64,000 bases of DNA from NCBI RefSeq assembly GCF_031432975.1, contig NZ_CP133838.1, positions 744,001 through 808,000 on the forward strand. The letters run 5' to 3'. The number at the start of each line of letters is the position of its first letter. Position 1 is the stretch's first letter. The stretch is from Buttiauxella selenatireducens. GTDB lineage: Bacteria; Pseudomonadota; Gammaproteobacteria; Enterobacterales; Enterobacteriaceae. The notes under the pieces are model-generated. The model was given only the letters and a program-made list of their open reading frames with translations. It had not been told where the DNA came from and did no database searches. Below are positions 55,845-63,116 of the stretch, piece by piece. The position numbers and the translations under genes are program-made.

Positions 55845-58718
55845 ATGACCCAGTCTTTACGTCAGCTTGAAAATCACGAAGCGTTTGTCGACCGTCACAT
55901 TGGACCGAACGCACAACAGCAACATGAAATGCTGGAAACAGTGGGCGCTCGTTCGTTGAATGAATTGATAGCCTCTATCGTTCCTGCTGATATCCAGCTT
56001 GCTGAGCCACCACAGGTGGGTGAGGCTGCTACCGAATTCGCGGCCCTGGCTGAATTAAAGACCATTGCCAGCCGTAATAAGCGTTTTAAAACGTATATCG
56101 GCATGGGTTACACCGCGGTACAAACTCCGCCGGTTATCCTGCGTAACATGCTGGAAAATCCAGGTTGGTACACGGCATACACGCCGTATCAGCCAGAAGT
56201 ATCACAAGGCCGTCTCGAAGCGTTGCTTAACTTCCAACAAGTGACGCTGGATTTGACGGGGCTGGATATCGCATCGGCTTCTTTGCTGGACGAAGCGACC
56301 GCTGCCGCAGAAGCCATGGCAATGGCAAAGCGCGTCAGCAAACTGAAAAACGCTAACCGTTTCTTTGTTGCCGCTGACGTACATCCGCAAACGCTGGATG
56401 TTGTCCGCACGCGTGCTGAAACCTTCGGCTTTGATGTGATTGTCGATGACGCCGCGAAAGTGCTGGATCATCAGGATGTGTTTGGTGTGCTGCTGCAACA
56501 AGTTGGCACCACCGGCGACGTTCATGACTACAGCGCTCTGATTACCGAACTGAAACAACGCAAAGTCATCGTGAGTGTTGCCGCTGACTTAATGACGCTG
56601 GTTCTGTTAACTGCACCTGGCAAACAAGGTGCTGACATCGTATTTGGTTCCGCACAGCGTTTTGGCGTGCCAATGGGTTACGGTGGCCCTCATGCTGCAT
56701 TCTTTGCCGCACGTGATGAATTCAAACGCTCCATGCCTGGCCGTATTATCGGTGTATCACGCGATGCTGCTGGGCGTACTGCGCTGCGCATGGCGATGCA
56801 AACTCGCGAGCAACATATCCGCCGCGAAAAAGCGAACTCCAACATTTGTACTTCCCAGGTTCTGCTGGCAAACATTGCCAGCCTGTATGCGGTATTCCAC
56901 GGCCCGGCTGGCCTGAAACGCATTGCTGGGCGCATTCATCGTTTGACCGATGTTCTGGCCGCTGGCCTGCAACAAAAAGGTTTGGTGCTGCGTCACAAAC
57001 ATTGGTTCGACACCCTATGTGTTGAAGTGACCGATAAAGCTGCCGTGCTGGCACGTGCTGAAGCGAATGAAATCAACTTGCGCAGTGACATTCTGAACGC
57101 GGTTGGTATCACGCTGGATGAAGCGACCACGCGTGAAGATGTGCAGGCACTGTTTAGCGTGCTGCTGGGTGACAACCACGGTCTGGACATTGATAAGCTC
57201 GACCAAAACGTGGCGGGCGATAGCCTGTCGATCCCAAAAGCGATGCTGCGTGAAGACGAATTCCTGACGCATCCGGTATTTAATCGCTACCACAGCGAAA
57301 CCGAAATGATGCGCTACATGCACTCACTTGAGCGCAAAGATCTGGCGCTGAACCAGGCGATGATCCCGCTGGGTTCTTGCACCATGAAGTTAAACGCTGC
57401 GGCTGAAATGATTCCTATCACCTGGCCGGAATTCGCTGAGCTGCATCCGTTCTGCCCGGCAAATCAGGCGGAAGGTTATCATCAGATGATCTCCCAGCTT
57501 TCTGACTGGCTGGTGAAACTGACGGGTTACGATGCGCTTTGCATGCAGCCAAACTCTGGCGCGCAAGGTGAATACGCAGGCCTGCTGGCTATTCGTCGTT
57601 ATCACGAAAGCCGTAACGAAGGCAGCCGTAACCTGTGCCTGATCCCAAGTTCCGCACACGGCACTAACCCTGCGTCCGCCCAAATGGCTGGCATGGAAGT
57701 CGTGGTCGTAGCCTGTGATAAACAAGGCAACATTGATCTGCACGATCTACGTGCAAAAGCTGAGCAAGCGGGTGATGCACTGTCCTGCATCATGGTGACC
57801 TATCCGTCAACTCACGGTGTGTATGAAGAGACGATCCGCGAAGTCTGCCAGATCGTTCATCAGTTCGGCGGCCAGGTTTACCTGGATGGCGCGAACATGA
57901 ACGCTCAGGTGGGGATCACCTCTCCAGGCTACATCGGCGCAGATGTTTCGCACCTTAACCTGCATAAAACCTTCTGCATTCCTCACGGCGGCGGCGGTCC
58001 AGGTATGGGACCTATCGGCGTGAAAGCACACCTGGCTCCGTTCGTGCCAGGCCACAGCGTGGTGCAGATTGAAGAGATGTTGACTCAACAGGGCGCTGTT
58101 TCTGCGGCACCGTTTGGTAGTGCTTCCATTCTGCCAATCAGCTGGATGTATATCCGCATGATGGGCGCGCAGGGGCTGAAGAAGGCAAGTCAGGTGGCTA
58201 TCCTGAATGCTAACTATATTGCAACGCGCCTGAAGTCGGCTTTCCCGATCCTCTATACCGGCCGTAGTGGGCATGTGGCGCACGAATGTATTCTCGACAT
58301 TCGCCCACTGAAAGAAGAAACCGGTATTAGCGAACTGGATATCGCTAAGCGACTGATTGACTTCGGTTTCCATGCGCCAACTATGTCGTTCCCGGTTGCG
58401 GGTACGTTGATGGTTGAACCAACCGAATCCGAAAGCAAACTGGAACTGGATCGTTTTATCGATGCGATGCTGACTATCCGCACTGAAATCGACCGTGTTG
58501 CACGTGGTGAATGGCCGCTGGAAGATAACCCGCTGGTTAACGCCCCGCACACACAGGACGAAATCGTGGCTGATTGGGGACATCCATACACTCGCGAACT
58601 GGCAGTGTTCCCGACAGGCCATGGCAACAAATACTGGCCGACCGTGAAGCGCCTTGATGATGTATTCGGCGACCGTAATCTGTTCTGTTCTTGCGTGCCG
58701 ATGAGCGAATATCAGTAA
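55845..58718 (+). CDS. gcvP: GcvP, glycine dehydrogenase (P-protein)
   Basis: A 957-residue PLP enzyme, the E. coli length, decarboxylating glycine and passing the aminomethyl group to GcvH. It is the fused alpha-beta form, with two homologous halves. The PLP lysine is in [26 protein letters not shown] (Lys708). Other landmarks: [17 protein letters not shown] at the N-terminus, [35 protein letters not shown] and HFVCSV-type end [12 protein letters not shown]. It forms the glycine cleavage complex with GcvT, GcvH and the shared lipoamide dehydrogenase (encoded elsewhere). A start at 55845 follows CAGGA. Confidence 0.97.
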   Translation: MTQSLRQLENHEAFVDRHIGPNAQQQHEMLETVGARSLNELIASIVPADIQLAEPPQVGEAATEFAALAELKTIASRNKRFKTYIGMGYTAVQTPPVILRNMLENPGWYTAYTPYQPEVSQGRLEALLNFQQVTLDLTGLDIASASLLDEATAAAEAMAMAKRVSKLKNANRFFVAADVHPQTLDVVRTRAETFGFDVIVDDAAKVLDHQDVFGVLLQQVGTTGDVHDYSALITELKQRKVIVSVAADLMTLVLLTAPGKQGADIVFGSAQRFGVPMGYGGPHAAFFAARDEFKRSMPGRIIGVSRDAAGRTALRMAMQTREQHIRREKANSNICTSQVLLANIASLYAVFHGPAGLKRIAGRIHRLTDVLAAGLQQKGLVLRHKHWFDTLCVEVTDKAAVLARAEANEINLRSDILNAVGITLDEATTREDVQALFSVLLGDNHGLDIDKLDQNVAGDSLSIPKAMLREDEFLTHPVFNRYHSETEMMRYMHSLERKDLALNQAMIPLGSCTMKLNAAAEMIPITWPEFAELHPFCPANQAEGYHQMISQLSDWLVKLTGYDALCMQPNSGAQGEYAGLLAIRRYHESRNEGSRNLCLIPSSAHGTNPASAQMAGMEVVVVACDKQGNIDLHDLRAKAEQAGDALSCIMVTYPSTHGVYEETIREVCQIVHQFGGQVYLDGANMNAQVGITSPGYIGADVSHLNLHKTFCIPHGGGGPGMGPIGVKAHLAPFVPGHSVVQIEEMLTQQGAVSAAPFGSASILPISWMYIRMMGAQGLKKASQVAILNANYIATRLKSAFPILYTGRSGHVAHECILDIRPLKEETGISELDIAKRLIDFGFHAPTMSFPVAGTLMVEPTESESKLELDRFIDAMLTIRTEIDRVARGEWPLEDNPLVNAPHTQDEIVADWGHPYTRELAVFPTGHGNKYWPTVKRLDDVFGDRNLFCSCVPMSEYQ

Positions 58719-58731
58719 CGTCTAAAAACAA

Positions 58732-58848
58732 CCCTCACCCTAACCCTCTCCCTGATGGAGAGGGGATTGCACGGTTTTCTCCCTCTCCTGTGGGAGAGGG
58801 GATTGCACGATTTTCTCCCTCTCCTGTGGGAGAGGGTCGGGGTGAGGG
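58732..58848. repeat. Palindromic repeat cluster after gcvP
   Basis: The block begins CCCTCACCCTAACCCTCTCCC and ends GGGAGAGGGTCGGGGTGAGGG, so its ends are inverted copies. Inside, a 35-bp unit (GGGGATTGCACGGTTTTCTC plus the CCTCTCCTGTGGGAGA hairpin) occurs twice in tandem with one mismatch. It lies 14 bp after the gcvP stop. Confidence 0.85.
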
Positions 58849-58883
58849 CTTTCAGAAGGTGAAAACAACTAGCCAGCGGTAAA

Positions 58884-58925
58884 TAAAAAATGACCGTTCG
58901 CCTGAAAGTGCAGACGAACGGCCAT
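58884..58925 (-). terminator. Terminator of the MXKDX-repeat gene
   Basis: On the minus strand the stem TGGCCGTTCG/CGAACGGTCA (58915-58924 and 58891-58900; one G-T pair) is followed by TTTTTTATTT, about 23 bases after the gene's stop codon. Confidence 0.88.
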
Positions 58926-58947
58926 TATCCTGGTGTCAGCGCGACTG

Positions 58948-59238
58948 TTATTTTTTACCCATCTCGTCTTTAGCCATACCATCTTTGGACATACCATCTT
59001 TGGACATATGGTCCTTCGCCATGCCGTCTTTAGACATATGATCCTTAGACATTGAATCTTTCTTCATTTCATCTTTAGCCATACAGTCTTTTTTCATACC
59101 GTCTTTAGAACAGTCATGGGACATTTTCCCCATATTATCTTTAGCCATATTGTCTTTCGCCATATTATCGGCAGCATTTGCTCCTGCGGCACCAAAGAAT
59201 AAAGCCGAGCACATCAGAGCAGTGTAGAGTTTTTTCAT
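58948..59238 (-). CDS. Pentapeptide MXKDX-repeat protein, secreted, Met-rich
   Basis: A 96-residue exported protein. A signal peptide (MKKLYTALMCSALFFGAAGANA) is followed by about 74 residues made of imperfect pentapeptides of the form M-x-K-D-x (MAKDN, MKKDC, MSKDH, MSKDG and so on). The mature part has 14 methionines, 2 cysteines and a very regular Lys-Asp charge pattern. It belongs to the MXKDX-repeat family (TIGR02953 in my memory), whose function is not established. The gene is followed by its own terminator; upstream on the same strand, across a truncated ERIC, lie a molybdoenzyme and a cytochrome b gene. A role as a methionine sink for oxidants, repaired by the molybdoenzyme, is my inference. 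Confidence 0.85.
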   Translation of the reverse strand: MKKLYTALMCSALFFGAAGANAADNMAKDNMAKDNMGKMSHDCSKDGMKKDCMAKDEMKKDSMSKDHMSKDGMAKDHMSKDGMSKDGMAKDEMGKK

Positions 59239-59275
59239 TTTTTATTTCCTCGTCGTTTTATTAATAACATTGTAG

Positions 59276-59335
59276 ATACCAAAAATAATTCGAGTTGCAG
59301 CCAACACCCCTGCAACTTGAAGTATGACGGGTATA
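59276..59335 (-). repeat. Internally deleted ERIC
   Basis: A 60-bp element with both ERIC ends (ATACCAAAAATAATTCGAGTTGCA ... TGCAACTTGAAGTATGACGGGTAT) in reverse orientation, with the central ~65 bp missing. It fills the space between the molybdoenzyme gene and the promoter or leader of the MXKDX-repeat gene. Its near-perfect inverted ends make a strong hairpin. Confidence 0.85.
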
Positions 59336-59337
59336 GG

Positions 59338-60126
59338 TTAACTTCCGCCGAACCAGTTATACCCCTGATCCTCCCAATAACCTCCGGGATAGCGGTTCGT
59401 AACTTCGATAACTAAAATATGCTTTGGATTTTTATAACCCAATTTGGTTGGCATTCTTAACTTCATCGGGAAACCATATTTACGAGGCAATATTTGGCCG
59501 TCGTAAGTCAGCGCAATAATGGTTTGTGGATGCAGCGCGGTTGCCATATCAATACTGGTGTAGTAATCATCAGCACATTTGAAGCTAACGTAACGGGCAT
59601 TCAAATCGGCGCCAATCGCTTTTAGAAAAAGGGAAAACGGCACGCCGCCCCATTTGCCAATGGCACTCCAGCCTTCCACGCAGATATGGCGTGTCACCTG
59701 GCTGACCTGGGCCATTTGATGCAGTTGCGCCAGTGTCCATGGGCGTTTATCCGATATCAACCCCGCAACCTCCAGACGATAATCGTCACCTTTTATATTG
59801 GGCGCTTCATCCTCACTATAAAAAGCATTAAAAGGAAACGGACGCGTCATCATGCTTTCGGGGTAAACCGGTGCCAGGTCATTGGCATTAAATAACCAGC
59901 CCTGAATTCGGTCATTAAATCGTGATATCCGACTTAAGGTATTTTCTACCGATTCATTGCTGCTAATATCGCAGCCCGTTAGCATTATTAACCCGCCGAG
60001 CGTTAAACCTTGTTTTAAAAAACGACGACGTCCTTCAGGCGATAACTGTTTATTAATTTGCTGAGTCGCATCCTGAATGATCGCGTTTTTATCGGCATCA
60101 GAAAAAATCTTATTTTTATTGTTCAT
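59338..60126 (-). CDS. Tat-exported molybdopterin oxidoreductase, sulfite-oxidase family
   Basis: A 262-residue protein with the oxidoreductase molybdopterin-binding domain. The N-terminus carries a twin-arginine motif RRRFLK (Arg33-Lys38) and a hydrophobic run that ends in LTGC (Cys52), a lipobox, so it may be a Tat-exported lipoprotein. The molybdenum-ligating cysteine is in VTRHICVEGWSAIGKWGGVPFSLFL (Cys149), the classic SUOX-family motif; FKCADDYYTSIDM and YGFPMKLRMPTKLGYKNPKHI follow. It resembles MsrP (YedY) in overall plan but is not close enough to assign methionine sulfoxide reductase activity. It is 9 bp from the cytochrome b gene, which probably feeds it electrons. Confidence 0.85.
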   Translation of the reverse strand: MNNKNKIFSDADKNAIIQDATQQINKQLSPEGRRRFLKQGLTLGGLIMLTGCDISSNESVENTLSRISRFNDRIQGWLFNANDLAPVYPESMMTRPFPFNAFYSEDEAPNIKGDDYRLEVAGLISDKRPWTLAQLHQMAQVSQVTRHICVEGWSAIGKWGGVPFSLFLKAIGADLNARYVSFKCADDYYTSIDMATALHPQTIIALTYDGQILPRKYGFPMKLRMPTKLGYKNPKHILVIEVTNRYPGGYWEDQGYNWFGGS

Positions 60127-60135
60127 GTTTTTCCC

Positions 60136-60747
60136 TTATCGCCCACGCAGCATAGCGAGTAAAGTTCGAGGAACCAGCGCCACCATAATGAGATGAACGA
60201 CAACAAACCCGACCATCCCGGACATGGCATAAAAATGAATAAAGCGCGCCATGTCATACCCGCCGAATAATTCCCGTAACAGCGGAAACTGTACTGATTT
60301 CCATACCACAAGGCCTGAGCAAACCAGGATGATCCCGTCGATCATGACAAACAGATACGCCAATTTCTGTACCGTGTTGTAATGACTGAGATCGTTATGA
60401 GCCAGTTTCCCCCGCAGCGCGGCGATAAAATTATTGATCAACTCTCGTGGCGACAGAGGCCAAAATTTGCGTTTCAGGCGGCCGCTAAAAATATTAATCA
60501 GCAGGTAAAGCACGCCGTTAATACCAAACAGCCACATCCCGGCAAAATGCCACTGCAACGCACCGCCCAGCCAACCACCGAGCGTTAACTCATTTGGGAA
60601 ACTGAAATTAAACAGCGGTGAAGCGTTATAAATCCGCCACCCGCTGGTCACCATGATGAGTATGGCGAAGGCATTCAACCAGTGGCAAATCCTCAGCCAC
60701 AATGGATGGATTGTGGCGGGTTTAATCTGAAACGTTGGCGTATCCAT
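60136..60747 (-). CDS. Cytochrome b/b561-type membrane subunit
   Basis: A 203-residue integral membrane protein with four hydrophobic segments and histidines placed for b-heme ligation: LRICHWLNAFAILIMVTSGWRIY, LQWHFAGMWLFGINGVLYLLINIF, and ARFIHFYAMSGMVGFVVVHLIMVAL. This matches the bacterial cytochrome b561/Ni-hydrogenase b-subunit family. It is distinct from MsrQ, which is an FRD-domain protein. It is upstream of and nearly contiguous with the molybdoenzyme gene, so the two likely form an electron-transfer pair from quinol to the periplasm. The ATG at 60747 (MDTPTFQIKP) is used; the frame is open upstream across the divergent promoter. Confidence 0.85.
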   Translation of the reverse strand: MDTPTFQIKPATIHPLWLRICHWLNAFAILIMVTSGWRIYNASPLFNFSFPNELTLGGWLGGALQWHFAGMWLFGINGVLYLLINIFSGRLKRKFWPLSPRELINNFIAALRGKLAHNDLSHYNTVQKLAYLFVMIDGIILVCSGLVVWKSVQFPLLRELFGGYDMARFIHFYAMSGMVGFVVVHLIMVALVPRTLLAMLRGR

Positions 60748-60889
60748 CGTTTTATATCCGTTATTGCGTTGAAATGAGTGTGCTCTAAATCTGTTCTCCA
60801 AAGCCTCACGAAAAGTTAAATTAAATGTGATAACTCGACCGACGAATGTTGTATAGACTTCCAGTAACTGGTGGATAAAAGGCGAAGTG
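60748..60889. promoter_or_regulatory. Divergent control region between the cytochrome b and response-regulator genes
   Basis: These 142 bases must hold the promoters for both divergent transcripts. CCAGTAACTGG at 60861-60871, 19 bases before the regulator start, is a perfect 11-bp palindrome. An AT-rich stretch around 60805-60835 (AAAAGTTAAATTAAATGTGATAA) could carry promoter elements. The binding site of the regulator cannot be fixed by eye. Confidence 0.45.
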
Positions 60890-61600
60890 ATGAAGTCCAA
60901 AAAGTTATTAATTGTTGAGGATGACGAAAATATTGCTGAACTCTTGCAGCTGCATTTGCGAGAAGAAGGCTATGAAATTGTTCATGCGGCTGATGGCTCC
61001 CTGGGACTCGAACTGCTCAAGCAGGGCGGTTGGGATGCGCTGATACTGGATCTGATGCTGCCAGGCGTCGATGGCCTGGAAATCTGTCGCCATGCGCGCA
61101 CCATGACGCGTTACACGCCGATCGTCATGATCAGCGCCCGCTCCAGTGAAACTCATCGGGTTTTGGGGCTGGAACTGGGCGCCGATGATTACCTGGCGAA
61201 ACCCTTCTCAATGCTGGAATTGGTTGCTCGCGTCAAAGCGCTTTTCCGCCGCCAGGAGGCGATGAGCCAGAACCTGTTGCAGGATGCCGGAACCCTCACG
61301 TTTGAAAGGTTGACTATTGACCCTTTGGCCCGCGACGTGCGCCTCAGACAACAGCCCGTCGAGCTGACGCCACGCGAGTTTGACCTGCTGTGGTTCTTTG
61401 CTAAAAATCCGGGCAAGGTGTTTTCCCGCCTCAACCTGCTTAACCAGGTTTGGGGATATCAACACGAAGGCTACGAACACACGGTTAATACCCACATCAA
61501 CCGGTTACGCATCAAGATTGAAGATAACCCCGCAGAGCCTGAATTCATTCTTACGGTGTGGGGAAAAGGGTATAAATTCATCGCACCGCGAAACGAGTAA
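60890..61600 (+). CDS. OmpR/PhoB-family response regulator
   Basis: A 236-residue regulator. The receiver domain holds the acidic pocket LLIVEDDENIAELL, the phospho-Asp in DALILDLMLPGVDGLE (Asp54), and the conserved Lys in GADDYLAKPFSMLELVARV. The C-terminal winged helix has VELTPREFDLLWFFAKNPGKVFSRLNLLNQVWGYQHEGYEHTVNTHINRLRIKIE and the usual WGKGYKF end. An ATG at 60890 is preferred to the GTG at 60887 because AAGG lies seven bases upstream. The kinase gene follows after 3 bp. It is divergent from the cytochrome b-molybdoenzyme pair, which it may control, as HprR controls msrPQ in E. coli. Confidence 0.9.
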   Translation: MKSKKLLIVEDDENIAELLQLHLREEGYEIVHAADGSLGLELLKQGGWDALILDLMLPGVDGLEICRHARTMTRYTPIVMISARSSETHRVLGLELGADDYLAKPFSMLELVARVKALFRRQEAMSQNLLQDAGTLTFERLTIDPLARDVRLRQQPVELTPREFDLLWFFAKNPGKVFSRLNLLNQVWGYQHEGYEHTVNTHINRLRIKIEDNPAEPEFILTVWGKGYKFIAPRNE

Positions 61601-61603
61601 ACC

Positions 61604-63070
61604 ATGCGAAAACTCTCTCTTTCACAGCGCCTGACTCTGGTTTTTGCGTTGCTGCTTATTACTTCTTGCTCTCTGCTGGGGTGGCTGCAAATTCGCACCA
61701 GCACCCAGTACAGCCAGGCGGTGATTCAACAACTTTCAGGCTCTCTTGCCGAGCATATTAACCAGAGCTACCCGCTGCTTGGGCAAGACGGTCTGAATAA
61801 TGACTCTGTGCGAAATCTGTTTGACCATCTGATGACGGTAAACCCAAGCGTTGAGGTTTATCTACTTGATGATAAAGGCAATATCATTGGTGATGCCGCA
61901 CCGCCTGACCATATCAAACGTCATCGCGTTGATTTGGAACCGATCCAATCTGCGCTAAACGATCGCCAGTATCCGATCTACGGTGACGATCCGCGCAGTG
62001 TGGATGGCAAAAAGGTGTTTAGCGTGGCCCCGATGCGGCAAAACGGGCAGGTTAAAGGCTACTTGTATGTCATTTTGCTGGGTGAAAATTACAATGCGCT
62101 AGCCAGTGATGCGCAATCTAACACGCTGTTTAAAGTCGTTTTGCTCTCTATTAGCCTGGTCGCATTGCTTGGGCTGGTTGTCGGTGCGCTGGCATTTCGC
62201 TGGATTACCCGTCCGCTGCGTGCGCTTTCACATCAGGTTAATGCGCTGGAAACCGGCGGCATGACGGAGATGAAAGCGATGGCCGAACTGCCGCTGGAAA
62301 AAGGACATAGTCACGATGAGATAAGCCTGTTGCGCCAGGGCGTGATCATGATGGCGCGACGGATTTCGGAACAGTGGCACCGGCTTTCGCAACAAGACCA
62401 ACTCCGCCGCGAGTTTATTGCCAATATCTCTCATGACTTACGCACGCCGTTAACCTCACTGCATGGCTACCTGGAAAGCTTATCCGTGATGTCATCGACG
62501 CTTTCTGACGCGGAGAAAAAACGCTATCTGGAAATCGCGTTAGCGCAAAGTCAGAAAGTCCGCACACTTGCACAATCATTATTTGAATTAGCCCGTCTTG
62601 AATATGGCGTAGTGAAGCCGCAGAAAGAACATTTCTGCCTCGGAGAATTATTGCAGGACGTTTTTCAGAAATTCGAACTGATGACGCAAACGCGGAAATT
62701 ACAATTAGTGGCCGATATCCAGCCGGGCTTGCCATTGATTGACGCCGATTTAGGGATGATTGAACGAGTACTGACCAACCTGCTGGATAACGCCATTCGT
62801 CATACGCCAGAGCAAGGTACTGTTGCAGTGCGGCTGTGGAAAGAGGCTGAAAAAGTGATGGTGCAGATAAGCGATAGCGGGCCGGGGATCCCACAAGAGC
62901 TGAAAGAGGGATTGTTTGTACGCCCTTCGATTGTGAACCAGTCGCATGTGAGAGTCGGGGGTTTAGGGTTAATGATTGTGCGCCAGATGTTGCAGTTACA
63001 CGGCAGTGATATTTCGCTGGTAGAAAGGCCAGAAACCGGGGCCTGTTTCCGTTTCGCGCTGCCGACGTAA
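61604..63070 (+). CDS. Sensor histidine kinase with HAMP domain
   Basis: A 488-residue membrane kinase. TM1 lies near residues 10-28 (LVFALLLITSCSLLGWL), a periplasmic sensor domain of about 150 residues follows, TM2 near 185-205 (VVLLSISLVALLGLVVGALAF), then a HAMP linker. The phospho-acceptor is in REFIANISHDLRTPLTSLHG (His277); the N box is VLTNLLDNAIRHTPEQG, with DSGPGIP and the G2 region VGGLGLMIVRQML. It starts 3 bp after the regulator gene and forms a two-component pair with it. The sensed signal is unknown; the sensor domain lacks any motif I recognise. A hairpin terminator follows. Confidence 0.9.
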   Translation: MRKLSLSQRLTLVFALLLITSCSLLGWLQIRTSTQYSQAVIQQLSGSLAEHINQSYPLLGQDGLNNDSVRNLFDHLMTVNPSVEVYLLDDKGNIIGDAAPPDHIKRHRVDLEPIQSALNDRQYPIYGDDPRSVDGKKVFSVAPMRQNGQVKGYLYVILLGENYNALASDAQSNTLFKVVLLSISLVALLGLVVGALAFRWITRPLRALSHQVNALETGGMTEMKAMAELPLEKGHSHDEISLLRQGVIMMARRISEQWHRLSQQDQLRREFIANISHDLRTPLTSLHGYLESLSVMSSTLSDAEKKRYLEIALAQSQKVRTLAQSLFELARLEYGVVKPQKEHFCLGELLQDVFQKFELMTQTRKLQLVADIQPGLPLIDADLGMIERVLTNLLDNAIRHTPEQGTVAVRLWKEAEKVMVQISDSGPGIPQELKEGLFVRPSIVNQSHVRVGGLGLMIVRQMLQLHGSDISLVERPETGACFRFALPT

Positions 63071-63099
63071 AAACACCGTTTGCCGGGAAACGGTGTTTT
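63070..63099. terminator. Bidirectional terminator between the kinase and peroxidase genes
   Basis: A perfect 12-bp stem AAAACACCGTTT/AAACGGTGTTTT (63070-63081 and 63088-63099) has T-rich sequence on both strands and separates the convergent kinase and cytochrome c peroxidase genes. Confidence 0.85.
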
Positions 63100-63116
63100 C
63101 TCGGCGAATGGGCCGA

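Noticed and set aside
59338-60747. Assignment of the molybdoenzyme/cytochrome pair as MsrP-MsrQ
   Set aside because: The molybdoprotein has the SUOX-type Cys motif but differs from MsrP elsewhere, and the membrane partner is a b561-type cytochrome, not the MsrQ FRD-type protein.
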